Source: Bryobacterales bacterium
GTDB lineage: Bacteria > Acidobacteriota > Terriglobia > Bryobacterales > Bryobacteraceae
Assembly: GCA_020847045.1 (NCBI GenBank)
Contig: JADLCT010000006.1
Span: 1 to 64,000, forward strand
DNA length: 64,000 nt
Direction: 5' to 3'
Under the pieces are notes generated by a model, which saw only the letters and a list, made by a program, of their open reading frames with translations, was not told where the DNA came from and did not search any database. Below, in pieces: positions 54,756 to 63,190 of this stretch. Numbering within the stretch: position 1 is the stretch's first letter; every line of letters starts with the position of its first letter. Position numbers and translations under genes: made by a program.

Positions 54756-56131
54756 AGCACGGCTTCTGCCTTCCCTTCCTCGCTCTGATGCTGTCTGCTC
54801 CGCGTCTGCATGCAGAGTTTGTTCTCTACCAACTCGGTGACGATGGCAAGGAGACCCCTGTCGTGAACCGTGTTGTCATGAGCGACACCACGGCGGGGGA
54901 TGCGAGTGAGGTCCGTTTCCGCCTGCGGAACACGGGTGCGAAAAATGGCTTTGTGAACAGCACCTACGTTCGCGGTGCGGGCTTCACGACATCCGGTACG
55001 CCATCGTTCCCATTCCTGGTTGTGCCAGGCTTGAACATGGACTTCCGCGTTCGCTTTCAGCCGAACGGTCCAGGCACCTTCAGCGGGACGCTCTTCGTGA
55101 ATGACCTGCAGGTGTTTATTCTGGGCAGGTCTCCTGACGTGGCATCTGTGTGGGTGGATCAGGGCGGCGCCTGGAGGATGGTTACGAATCAGGACGAGGT
55201 GGATTTCGGACGTGTTCAGGCCCATGGCACCAGTGCGCTGCGCTTTGCGTTCCGAAACACAGGAGGGCTGGCAGTGCGCGTGACGGGTGCGCAGTTGCTG
55301 CCCGGTGCGTTCGTGTTTTCAGAACCGCTGGCGCTACCTGTTGAGCTGCCGCCGGGCCGTGAATTGGTTTTCCGGATGCAATTTGAGCCGTTGCGCGGGG
55401 GGATCTTTCGCTCAACATTGCTTGTGGATGGCCGGACGATCAAACTGGCGGGCAGCGCCTACGAGCCGCCGCTACCGGAGCCAATCCTCTCCTTCCCCTC
55501 GGCCACTTATGAGAGCGGCCGGCAGCAGCCGCTTCTGGTTCGATTCTCAGAACCCGCTCGCGGGAATGGCGTGATGCTTCTGACACTCACCTTCACGCCG
55601 CAACAGGGTGCGCCGGATGATGCCGCCGTTCAGTTCGTGTCCAACTTCCAGCGCAAGCTTTCTTTCGATGTCCGCACCGGCGATGAGGGACTGCGCTGGA
55701 AAGGCAACCCGGAAATTCTCTTTCAAACTGGCACGACAGCCGGCGTGATTCAATTTACAATTACCTATGATTCCTCGTCCCGGTCGGCCGAGTTTGTCAT
55801 TCCGGCGGCGGTTCCCCAGCTTGTTTCGGCGCAACTGCAAAAGACGTCCAGCACCGTTGTACTGACGCTGTCGGGCTTCGATAACGCGCGTTCGCTGTCC
55901 GCGCTCTCCTTCACCTGGTATCACAAGGACGGTTCTGTGATTGGAGGAGCGCCGCTGGTGAGCCAGGTGGGCCCGGCGTTTGCGCGTTACTTCAGTGGAT
56001 TCAATGGCGGGGGTGGCTTTACCCTGCGTGCCGCGTTTCCCGTGAGCGGCTCGCCGGAAAACATCGCGGGCCTGGTTCTGGAGGCCACCAATGCCGCCGG
56101 TTCCCAGCGAACCGAAAAGATAGTCTTCTAG
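54752..56131 (+). CDS. Secreted protein with ASH/choice-of-anchor-like beta domains
   Basis: ATG 54752 is inside an ATGA overlap with the previous gene and gives a 459-residue protein with signal peptide MKHGFCLPFLALMLSAPRLHA. Two similar modules of about 110 residues follow: RFRLRNTGAKNGFVNSTYV with FRVRFQPNGPGTFSGTLFV, and RFAFRNTGGLAVRVTGAQLL with FRMQFEPLRGGIFRSTLLV. These are ASH/MSP-like immunoglobulin domains found in ciliary and bacterial surface proteins. The C-terminal half is beta-rich and unassigned. It closes the phosphatase-led operon; thiD follows after 21 bases. Confidence 0.78.
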   Translation: MKHGFCLPFLALMLSAPRLHAEFVLYQLGDDGKETPVVNRVVMSDTTAGDASEVRFRLRNTGAKNGFVNSTYVRGAGFTTSGTPSFPFLVVPGLNMDFRVRFQPNGPGTFSGTLFVNDLQVFILGRSPDVASVWVDQGGAWRMVTNQDEVDFGRVQAHGTSALRFAFRNTGGLAVRVTGAQLLPGAFVFSEPLALPVELPPGRELVFRMQFEPLRGGIFRSTLLVDGRTIKLAGSAYEPPLPEPILSFPSATYESGRQQPLLVRFSEPARGNGVMLLTLTFTPQQGAPDDAAVQFVSNFQRKLSFDVRTGDEGLRWKGNPEILFQTGTTAGVIQFTITYDSSSRSAEFVIPAAVPQLVSAQLQKTSSTVVLTLSGFDNARSLSALSFTWYHKDGSVIGGAPLVSQVGPAFARYFSGFNGGGGFTLRAAFPVSGSPENIAGLVLEATNAAGSQRTEKIVF

Positions 56132-56152
56132 TCTCACATTCCATGCTTCATC

Positions 56153-56941
56153 ATGGAAGTGATGCAGGCCGCTCTCACCATCGCTGGTTCCGACCCGAGC
56201 GGCGGCGCCGGTATTCAAGCCGACCTTAAAACATTCCACCAGTTCACCGTGTACGGGGAAGCTGTGCTGACACTGATCACCGTGCAGAACACGCGCCGGG
56301 TGTCCCGTGTGGAGGTACTGCCTCCCGACCTTGTCCTGCAGCAACTGGACGCCATTCTGGAGGACATCCCCCCACAGGCGATGAAGACGGGAGCGTTGGG
56401 CAACAGGGCCGTGGTCGAGTCTTTGGCGGATCGCTTGCGATCGGTTGCGATTCCACTGGTGATCGATCCTGTGATGATCAGCAAGCATGGTTCGCCGCTG
56501 CTGGGGGAGGATGCGGCGTCCAGTTTACGGCGTGAGCTTCTGCCGCTGGCGGCGCTGGTGACACCGAATGTGTTCGAGGCCGCGCTGCTGGCGGGCCGTG
56601 AGATTGCGACTTCTGGCGATGCGCGGGAAGCGGCGCGCGCGATTTATGACCTTGGCCCTCGCGCGGTGCTGGTGAAGGGCGGGCACCTCCAGGGTGACGC
56701 CACGGACATCCTGTACGACGGTAGTGGTTTCCACGAGTTCACCGCGCCGCGAACCGCCACGCCGCATACGCATGGCACCGGGTGCACCTACTCGGCCGCG
56801 ATTACCGCCAGCCTCGCGCTTGGGCTTCCTCTTGTGGAGGCCGTGGCGCTCGCCAAGCGGTTCATCACCGCCGCCATACAAAAAAACCCCGGCCTCGGTG
56901 GAGGCCAGGGTCCTGTGAACCATTTTGCCGCCGTGTTCTAG
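56153..56941 (+). CDS. thiD: Hydroxymethylpyrimidine/phosphomethylpyrimidine kinase
   Basis: A 262-residue ribokinase-fold enzyme. It starts AALTIAGSDPSGGAGIQADLK, the HMP-binding motif, continues with AMKTGALGN, and ends with the anion hole HTHGTGCTYSAAITASLALG. It makes HMP pyrophosphate for thiamine synthesis. The 3' end carries a terminator for the opposite-strand cys operon (56880-56910), and its stop shares four bases with the opposite moeZ stop. Confidence 0.96.
   Translation: MEVMQAALTIAGSDPSGGAGIQADLKTFHQFTVYGEAVLTLITVQNTRRVSRVEVLPPDLVLQQLDAILEDIPPQAMKTGALGNRAVVESLADRLRSVAIPLVIDPVMISKHGSPLLGEDAASSLRRELLPLAALVTPNVFEAALLAGREIATSGDAREAARAIYDLGPRAVLVKGGHLQGDATDILYDGSGFHEFTAPRTATPHTHGTGCTYSAAITASLALGLPLVEAVALAKRFITAAIQKNPGLGGGQGPVNHFAAVF
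56880..56910 (-). terminator. Intrinsic terminator for the leftward cys operon, inside thiD
   Basis: Read leftward: GGCCTC (56906-56901), loop of four, GAGGCC (56896-56891), then GGGG and seven T (56886-56880). It is placed about 30 bases after the moeZ stop, within thiD codons near its C-terminus. Confidence 0.85.
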
Positions 56942-58092
56942 TATTTGGGAACGGACGGGTCCACCTGATCGGACCAGGCGATAATTCCGCCTTTCAGATT
57001 GGTCAGGTTGGAAAATCCCTGCGTCTTCAGGAAGTCGATCGCCTTGGCTGACCGGCCTCCCATCTTGCAGTGAACGACGATATCGTCGGCGGGATTCAGC
57101 TCAGCCAGCCTCTTCGGCAGTTCGCCCAACGGGATCAGCACGGAGCCCGGGATGCGGCCAATCTGGAACTCGTGCGGCTCCCGCACGTCCACCAGAACGA
57201 ACTTGCTGCCGGAGTCCATCTTGGCCTTAAGGCCCTTGGCGTCGATTTCGCCCATTGCCAGCGCACCTCCTGCCGGCGGCGGTGGCGGCGCGGCCGGGAT
57301 TCCACAAAACTGTTCGTAGTCGATGAGTTTGGTTACTGTCGGGTTGTCTCCGCACACCGGACATTCCGGATTGCGGCGCAGCTTGAGCTCGCGGAACTTC
57401 ATGCCGAGGGCGTCATAGAGCATCAGCCGGCCGACGAGAGGCTCACCGGCGCCCAGAATCAGCTTCACCACCTCGGTGGCTTGGATCAAACCTACAACGC
57501 CCGGTAGAATGCCGAGCACACCACCTTCGGCGCAGCTTGGAACCAGCCCGGGCGGCGGCGGTTCCGGGTACAGGCAGCGGTAGCATGGTCCGCCCGGGTA
57601 GGCGAACACCGTCGCCTGCCCTTCAAAGCGGAAGATGGAGCCGTAGGCGTTCGGCTTTTTCAGCAGAACGCAGGCATCGTTCACCAGATAACGCGTCGGG
57701 AAGTTGTCGGTCCCGTCGGCCACAAGGTCGTAATCCTTGATGATGTCCAGGGCGTTGTCGCTCTTGAGAGCCGTCTCATGGCGCACCACGTTGATGAACG
57801 GGTTGATGTCGAGCATCGTCTCGATGGCCGAGTCGATCTTCGCTTTCCCGACATCCTTCGTACCGTGGATCACCTGGCGCTGCAGGTTGGAAAAATCCAC
57901 CACGTCGAAATCCACCAGTCCGATGGTGCCCACGCCCGCCGCGGCCAGGTACAGAGCCATCGGCGCGCCCAGTCCTCCCGTGCCCACCAACAGGACTTTC
58001 GCCTGCTTCAGCTTCAACTGGCCCTCCATGCCGACTTCGGGCATGATCAGGTGGCGTGAATAACGTTGAATCTCGTCGTTGGTAAGCTGCAC
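56938..58092 (-). CDS. moeZ: MoeB/ThiF-type adenylyltransferase with C-terminal rhodanese domain (MoeZ-like)
   Basis: A 384-residue protein from GTG 58092, one base after the sulfur-carrier stop. The E1-like half has VLLVGTGGLGAP (ATP loop), RQVIHG, and two CxxC zinc pairs (CYRCLYP and CPVCG). The rhodanese half carries VHCKMGGRS, with the persulfide-bearing Cys. In Mycobacterium tuberculosis, MoeZ adenylates and sulfurates CysO; the adjacent sulfur carrier makes the same role here likely. It may also serve molybdopterin or thiamine carriers. Confidence 0.93.
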   Translation of the reverse strand: MQLTNDEIQRYSRHLIMPEVGMEGQLKLKQAKVLLVGTGGLGAPMALYLAAAGVGTIGLVDFDVVDFSNLQRQVIHGTKDVGKAKIDSAIETMLDINPFINVVRHETALKSDNALDIIKDYDLVADGTDNFPTRYLVNDACVLLKKPNAYGSIFRFEGQATVFAYPGGPCYRCLYPEPPPPGLVPSCAEGGVLGILPGVVGLIQATEVVKLILGAGEPLVGRLMLYDALGMKFRELKLRRNPECPVCGDNPTVTKLIDYEQFCGIPAAPPPPPAGGALAMGEIDAKGLKAKMDSGSKFVLVDVREPHEFQIGRIPGSVLIPLGELPKRLAELNPADDIVVHCKMGGRSAKAIDFLKTQGFSNLTNLKGGIIAWSDQVDPSVPKY

Positions 58093-58093
58093 G

Positions 58094-58375
58094 TTACCGG
58101 CCTCCGGCGATCGAAGGCACGATGGTCACCGTATCGGTGGCCGCCACCTGCGCCTTGTCCTTGCCCAGGTAGCGGATGTCCTCGTCGTTCACATAGACGT
58201 TCACAAAGCTGCGCAGCTTGCCTTCGTCGTTGTACAGATTTTTCTTCAGCTCCGGATACGCCGACGTCAGGGCGCCGAGGATCTCGCCCACGGTCACTCC
58301 GGCCACCTCGACACTGTCCTTCTTATCCGTGTACTGACGCAGCGGCGTCGGGATCATCACTTTCGGCATGCACAC
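58094..58375 (-). CDS. cysO: Ubiquitin-like sulfur-carrier protein (CysO/MoaD-ThiS fold) with one residue after the Gly-Gly
   Basis: A 93-residue beta-grasp protein (MPKVMIPTPLRQYT at the start, RSFVNVYVNDEDIRYL in the middle). It ends SIAGGR, so an arginine follows the diglycine that must be C-terminal for adenylation. Mec, encoded directly upstream, is a metalloprotease that could remove it. The final carboxylate would then be activated by MoeZ, converted to a thiocarboxylate, and used by CysM. Overlaps are absent but gaps are only 6 and 1 bases. Confidence 0.93.
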   Translation of the reverse strand: MCMPKVMIPTPLRQYTDKKDSVEVAGVTVGEILGALTSAYPELKKNLYNDEGKLRSFVNVYVNDEDIRYLGKDKAQVAATDTVTIVPSIAGGR

Positions 58376-58381
58376 TCCTCT

Positions 58382-58804
58382 TTAGCTCAGCAGCTCGAGG
58401 GCTTCCTCGGGCGCTTCAGTCTGTTCCATGTTTGGCAGAAAACTCTTGGCGTGGTCGAACCGGCCAGCCTTCACGCTGACTACAACAAAGGAATACCACG
58501 GGCAGGAGTTCTTCAGGTCGGTCTCACTGAAGTAGGCGTCGTGGTCGGGATGAGAATGGAAAATACCGATGAGGTCCAAACCCCGGCCGCGCGCCACTTT
58601 GTCGGCCCGTAGCAAATCCTCAGGACGAAGCTCGTACCGGGTCATTCGCGGTCCGGCATGAACGTTGTCCAAAGGAAGCGCCGCGGTCACATGTTTGGTA
58701 TCGCCGTCGTTCCGGCCCAGCATGGCCCCGCAGCACTCGTTCGGATACACCGCCTCCGCATGGGCGCGCATCACCTGCCAGGCTTCATCGCCAATGCGGA
58801 TCAT
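58382..58804 (-). CDS. mec: JAMM/MPN+ metalloprotease (Mec-like)
   Basis: A 140-residue zinc protease. The JAMM motif reads HSHPDHDAYFSETD (His-x-His-x7-Ser-x2-Asp), with the upstream glutamate in NECCGAMLG. In M. tuberculosis, Mec hydrolyses CysO-Cys to release cysteine; here it may also trim the Arg after the sulfur carrier's diglycine. It overlaps the cysM stop as ATGA. Confidence 0.93.
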   Translation of the reverse strand: MIRIGDEAWQVMRAHAEAVYPNECCGAMLGRNDGDTKHVTAALPLDNVHAGPRMTRYELRPEDLLRADKVARGRGLDLIGIFHSHPDHDAYFSETDLKNSCPWYSFVVVSVKAGRFDHAKSFLPNMEQTEAPEEALELLS

Positions 58805-59799
58805 ATCCCCTCACCCATCATTCCCCGGCCCTGATTCCGGCGCCAGTCAAATTCCGGATCGTCCCAAAAGTGCTCGCTCAGGTACTTGTCCGCCGCATCG
58901 CACAGGATGGTGACAATCAGGCCGGATTCTCCGTTTGAAACCAGCCTCTGAGCCAGCTTCGCGGCTGCCACCACGTTTCCCCCTGAGGAGATGCCCACCA
59001 GCAACCCTTCGCTCTCCGCCAGACGGCGCACCATCCGGTAAGCGTCTTCGGTTTCCACCCAGATGTTCTCATCGGCGAACGATGGATCGTAGATGCCCGG
59101 CACGATGGCGGCCGGCATGTGTTTCAAACCTTCCAGGCCGTGAAAGCCGACCGAAGGCTGCATGCTCACGCATTTCACGGCGGGCAACTCCTGGCGAAGG
59201 CGCCTGGAGGTTCCCATGAAGGTTCCCGAGGTGCCCATGCCAGCAACAAAATGGGTTACTTTATTATTTGATTGTTGTAGTATTTCTACGCCAGTCGTGT
59301 TGTAGTGCGCCTGCCAGTTCGCATTATTGTTGTACTGATCCGGATAGAAGTAAGCTTCGGGGCTCTCGGCGTAAATCTGGCGGCAGCGCCGGATGGCCCC
59401 GTCCGAACCCTCTGTCGGGTCGGTCAATACCAGTTCGGCGCCATAGGCTTTGAGGATTCGCTTCCGTTCCGGCGAAGCGTTCAAAGGCAAGCAAAGCTTC
59501 ACCTTGTACCCCTTTGCCGCGCTCACCATGGCATACGCGATTCCGGTATTGCCGCTGGTGGCGTCCAGGATCACCTTGTCCGGGGTAAGGGCGCCGCTCC
59601 GTTCCCCTTCCAGAATCATGTTCAAAGCTGGGCGGTCCTTCACCGAACCACCTGGATTGAAGTATTCACCCTTGGCGTAAATCTCTACGCCGGGGAACTC
59701 GGTGGAGATGCGCGGAAGGTGGATAAGGGGAGTGTTCCCGATGTGAGACAGAAGACTGCCCGGGTTCGACTCGCAAGACTTGGGGACTGCGACCGCCAT
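58801..59799 (-). CDS. cysM: PLP-dependent cysteine synthase (CysM-type)
   Basis: A 332-residue fold-type II enzyme. The PLP Lys is in NPGGSVKDRPA, the phosphate-binding loop is ATSGNTGIA, and GMGTSGTFMG and SSGGN close the site. With mec, cysO and moeZ behind it, it is best read as the CysM that condenses O-phosphoserine (or acetylserine) with the thiocarboxylated sulfur carrier. It is first in the operon; the promoter must lie in the roughly 70 bases after the M50 protease stop. Confidence 0.94.
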   Translation of the reverse strand: MAVAVPKSCESNPGSLLSHIGNTPLIHLPRISTEFPGVEIYAKGEYFNPGGSVKDRPALNMILEGERSGALTPDKVILDATSGNTGIAYAMVSAAKGYKVKLCLPLNASPERKRILKAYGAELVLTDPTEGSDGAIRRCRQIYAESPEAYFYPDQYNNNANWQAHYNTTGVEILQQSNNKVTHFVAGMGTSGTFMGTSRRLRQELPAVKCVSMQPSVGFHGLEGLKHMPAAIVPGIYDPSFADENIWVETEDAYRMVRRLAESEGLLVGISSGGNVVAAAKLAQRLVSNGESGLIVTILCDAADKYLSEHFWDDPEFDWRRNQGRGMMGEGI

Positions 59800-59870
59800 G
59801 GAAAAAGTGGGTCTAGCCTATTTTATCGAAATCTACTGTTTCTCTGTCAAGAAGTAGGGATTCGGCCCAC

Positions 59871-60581
59871 CTACCGGCCGAAGACCTCGCCTGGGTATAG
59901 GATGTGCAACGCCACCAAAAAGATGGGAGAGAAAAGAGAGTCAAATACCTTCCAGGCGATGAGCAGACCGATCATTTGGTAGGGACCCATCTGGTCGCGC
60001 CAATCCATCAATTTCTGTGCGGCGTTTTCAGAGAGCAGGACGTTAATCGCGCCGAAGCCGTCCAGCGGAGGAAACGGGAGCAGGTTGAAGGTGGCAAGAA
60101 TCAGATTGAGCGAAAACAGAATGCTGAAAAAGGTGGCGAAGCCGCCGGCCACTCCGCCGCTCGCTTCCACCAATCGTGAGATGCCCAACGCCCCAGGGAG
60201 TTGGAAAACTCCTGACCGCAAACAGATTTGAATAATGAGTCCCGACACTAAAACGAGTACAAAATTAGCCATTGGCCCCGCGAGTGCCATCCAACCGGAG
60301 CGCCGAGGGTGCCTCCGCGCCCAATATGGATCATAAGGCGCGCTGGCCCACCCCATCATCCAGCCGCTAAACATGAATGTGAGCAACGGAACAAGAATCA
60401 TGCCGAATGGCTCGCGCTGCATGTGCGGCATCGGGTTCAGTGAGACCTGGCCTACTGAGTAGGCGGTCAGGTCCCCACCCCATTTGGCCGCTAACGCGTG
60501 CGCAGCCTCATGGCAAGTTGTGGAAAGAAGGAATGCCACGTACCAAAGCATTCCTAGGGCGATGGTCTCCGATATCTCCAT
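59871..60581 (-). CDS. Site-2 protease family (M50) membrane protein
   Basis: A 236-residue polytopic membrane protein with the zinc motif HEAAH near residue 24 in the first membrane helix and NLLPFPPLDGFG (the NPDG-like third ligand) near residue 168. About five or six hydrophobic segments are present. Small S2P homologues without PDZ domain cleave within membranes or act as chaperones; the target is unknown. The gene lies upstream of cysM on the same strand. Confidence 0.9.
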   Translation of the reverse strand: MEISETIALGMLWYVAFLLSTTCHEAAHALAAKWGGDLTAYSVGQVSLNPMPHMQREPFGMILVPLLTFMFSGWMMGWASAPYDPYWARRHPRRSGWMALAGPMANFVLVLVSGLIIQICLRSGVFQLPGALGISRLVEASGGVAGGFATFFSILFSLNLILATFNLLPFPPLDGFGAINVLLSENAAQKLMDWRDQMGPYQMIGLLIAWKVFDSLFSPIFLVALHILYPGEVFGR

Positions 60582-60698
60582 GGCCGGTGTTTTGGACTCC
60601 CCACGTCAGCATATCGCACGCGAGGGGTTTCATTCCGCCGGTAAGTGATTTTGTGGCTGGTGGCCATCTCCCGGGGGGTCACCACGCGGTGTCTACGG

Positions 60699-61202
60699 TC
60701 ACCCCTTCAACATGCGGTGACGTTTGCGCTCACCGGAGGCCGCTGTGAGCGCCGGGGTGGCGATTTTTTCCGAGTTCAGACCGCGCGCCGTAAAGATGGA
60801 GGCCGCCTTGGCCAACATGCTCACGTCGCCGCCTTCCTCCACGGTCAACTCGTGCTCTACCCAGTTGGAAAGAGGGAGGTTACGGAAGTACAGCCGCTCC
60901 TGGAGCACCATGGACTTCTTGTTCAGGAACAGGGACTTGCTTTCCCGCATGTAGTGCCGCTCTTCCACGCGGAACTCGCCCAGGAAATCGTCCATGGACC
61001 GGCGCCTGGTCTCCTCCTCGGTCGCTTTCAAGCGAGCCTCGGTCTCTTTCTCCATGCCTTTCAGCGAGGACCGCGCCTCCACCAGAGCCTCGCGCTCCTT
61101 AGCCAAAGCTACTTCCATCCTGGCTTGCATGATGTAGAAGGAAAGCAGCGCGCTCCCGGCCGCCGTAAACAACGGGAGAAACATCCAGAGCATGGCGTCC
61201 AT
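60699..61202 (-). CDS. Single-pass membrane protein with coiled coil, unknown function
   Basis: A 167-residue protein: one N-terminal membrane helix (MLWMFLPLFTAAGSALLSFYIM), then a charged coiled coil (ALAKEREALVEARSSLKGMEKE to about residue 70). A small C-terminal domain follows (SKSLFLNKKSMVLQERLYFRN). No family was recognised. It is between a glycosyltransferase and the M50 gene on the same strand; the 117 bases to the M50 gene show no obvious element. Confidence 0.75.
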   Translation of the reverse strand: MDAMLWMFLPLFTAAGSALLSFYIMQARMEVALAKEREALVEARSSLKGMEKETEARLKATEEETRRRSMDDFLGEFRVEERHYMRESKSLFLNKKSMVLQERLYFRNLPLSNWVEHELTVEEGGDVSMLAKAASIFTARGLNSEKIATPALTAASGERKRHRMLKG

Positions 61203-61256
61203 AGTTCCACTCCTTCCGGATCAATCGGCCTCTTTGTGGCCGGTCTTTAGAGGATT

Positions 61257-62153
61257 TCAGTCGAACTGCTCGGTTCCATCAACCTTCTGGCTGGAAAGAA
61301 TCCGGCTGAAGGCCCCGAAGCCGCCCGCGCTGCCCAACGCCCCCAGCAGAGCATTCAAATAAAGACCGATTTGCGCTCCCATCCCCAGGTGCTTACCAGC
61401 AAAAGCGATACCCCCAAGCCGCCAGTCAGCCTCAAGAGCTGGTCCCCAGGAGGCAGGCCGCGCGGGCTCACCGCTATCCGTTACAGACAAATCCGGGAAG
61501 ACGGTCGCATGTTTCCCACCACGGCTCACCCGGTAACACATCTCGATGTCGGACCAGTATTCACCGAACCGCTCATCAAAATAGTTCATTCCTACAATTG
61601 TCTGTCTTCGGACCATCAGGGCTCTGCTGGAAAGCGTCCCAACACGTCCGCCCGTCTCAGCCGTTTGCCACGGGACGCGGCTTCGCACCCATGCGGACAG
61701 ACTTGCCGCGTCGGGAAGCGGAGCGATTTGGGGCAGAGGTTGCCCGTTCTCGCCTGTCAGCCTGGGCGCCGACAAAGCCAACCCTGGCTCGGATTGCATC
61801 CGTTCGGCCAGCCGCATGGCTGTGTCTGGCTTCACGGTCACCTCGGGCGCCAGGAAGAGCAGGAACTCGCCCTTCGCCGTGCGCACGCCGATGTTGCGGG
61901 CCTTGGTCATGCCGAAGTGCTTCGGCAGTCTTAAGGGTGTGATGCCGGGAAAGCCTTCATCCACGGCGGCCGAACCATCGCGCGAACCTTGATCCACCAC
62001 CAGGATCTCCATGCGGTCACGCCCCTCGGAGGCCTCCAAGGCCGCGACGCATCGGCGCAGCGCCTCTCCGGAGTTGTGTGAAACGATGAGCGCGGTTACC
62101 AGCGGTCCTTGTGGTTCTTCCTGGTGTGCCTGAGCGGCTGAGGAATCCTCCAT
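61257..62153 (-). CDS. Glycosyltransferase family 2 (GT-A fold)
   Basis: A 298-residue glycosyltransferase. TALIVSHNSGEALRRCVAAL opens the nucleotide-binding domain, EILVVDQGSRDGS gives the first Asp, KARNIGVRTAKGEFLLFLAPE the donor-binding region, and GEYWSDIEMCYRV the acceptor-side acidic residues. Two hydrophobic segments near the end (IGLYLNALLGALGSAGGF) may anchor it. ATG 62153 was chosen over TTG 62174, which lies further into the divergent region. Sugar and target are unknown. Confidence 0.88.
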   Translation of the reverse strand: MEDSSAAQAHQEEPQGPLVTALIVSHNSGEALRRCVAALEASEGRDRMEILVVDQGSRDGSAAVDEGFPGITPLRLPKHFGMTKARNIGVRTAKGEFLLFLAPEVTVKPDTAMRLAERMQSEPGLALSAPRLTGENGQPLPQIAPLPDAASLSAWVRSRVPWQTAETGGRVGTLSSRALMVRRQTIVGMNYFDERFGEYWSDIEMCYRVSRGGKHATVFPDLSVTDSGEPARPASWGPALEADWRLGGIAFAGKHLGMGAQIGLYLNALLGALGSAGGFGAFSRILSSQKVDGTEQFD

Positions 62154-62197
62154 GAGCCCATGAGAATAGCGCAATGTGGCACCATGGACAAGGTCCC

Positions 62198-63190
62198 ATG
62201 CGTTTGCTTGTCTTCATGATTCTTGCCGCGGCCGCCCTTTGCGGCCAGACTCCACGGCTGCTGGTGCTGGAGAAGGGCGCCAGCGCGCTTGGCTATTACA
62301 CGCTGGAAGGGCAGCGCGTGGGGGAGGTGAAGGTGGGCCTTCACCCGCACGAAATGATTGCCTCGCCCGAGGGCCGTTACGTCTACATCACCGACAACGG
62401 AACCATGCGCATCGAGGAGGCGGGCAAGGGCGGCAACACCGTCTCCATCGTGGACGTTCCCGGCCGCCGGCGCATCGGCGTAATTAAGCTCGATCAGTTC
62501 TTCCGGCCCCATGGCATCGATCTGGACCCCACCACGAACCGTCTCGCCATCACAGTTGAGAATCCCGATCAGTTTCTGCTTCTCGATATTCGCGACCGCC
62601 GAATCCTTCGCGCGTACGATACCAAGGGCAAGACACCGCACATGGTCCGGTTTGGCCCGACAAAGGGCGGAGCGCAGTACGCCTATGTGAGCAACTCCGG
62701 CTCCGGCACGGTAAGCGCAATCCAACTGGCCACAGGCGGCGAGATGAAGGTGATGCCCACGGGAGCGCGACCCGAGGGCAGCGTGCTCTCCGTGCAGCAG
62801 AACGAGCTGTATGTGACCAACCGCGAATCGAACACCATCACAGTGATTGACACCACCAGGCACGCGCAGATTGGCGAGATCAAGACCGGCGGCAAAGGTC
62901 CGGTGCGGTGCGACGTCACGCCCGACGGCCGTTACCTGGTTTATGCGCTCATGCACGATCACAAGATCGAGATTGCCGATCTGGAGACACGCCGTCCCGT
63001 TGCTCAAATCGCGGTGGAAGGCGACCCCATTTCGCTTTCGGTTTCCCGCGATGGACAGTACGCCTTCGCGTCGTCCGAGGAGATCGGCATGGTGCACGTG
63101 ATTTCGCTGAAGAACCGCAAGCTGGTGCGCAGCTTTAAGACGCCCAAGGGCGCTGGTCCGGATCCTGTTCTGATGGTGACGGCAAAATGA
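62198..63190 (+). CDS. Exported YVTN/YncE-like beta-propeller protein
   Basis: ATG 62198 gives a 330-residue protein with signal peptide MRLLVFMILAAAALCGQ. The body has seven or so YVTN-type blades (HEMIASPEGRYVYITDNGT, ENPDQFLLLDIRDRRIL, NELYVTNRESNTITVID), as in PGL-like and YncE proteins. Its stop overlaps the sulfatase start (ATGA), so the two are cotranslated. It may bind or sense a sugar or metal cofactor for the sulfatase; that is inference. Confidence 0.87.
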   Translation: MRLLVFMILAAAALCGQTPRLLVLEKGASALGYYTLEGQRVGEVKVGLHPHEMIASPEGRYVYITDNGTMRIEEAGKGGNTVSIVDVPGRRRIGVIKLDQFFRPHGIDLDPTTNRLAITVENPDQFLLLDIRDRRILRAYDTKGKTPHMVRFGPTKGGAQYAYVSNSGSGTVSAIQLATGGEMKVMPTGARPEGSVLSVQQNELYVTNRESNTITVIDTTRHAQIGEIKTGGKGPVRCDVTPDGRYLVYALMHDHKIEIADLETRRPVAQIAVEGDPISLSVSRDGQYAFASSEEIGMVHVISLKNRKLVRSFKTPKGAGPDPVLMVTAK

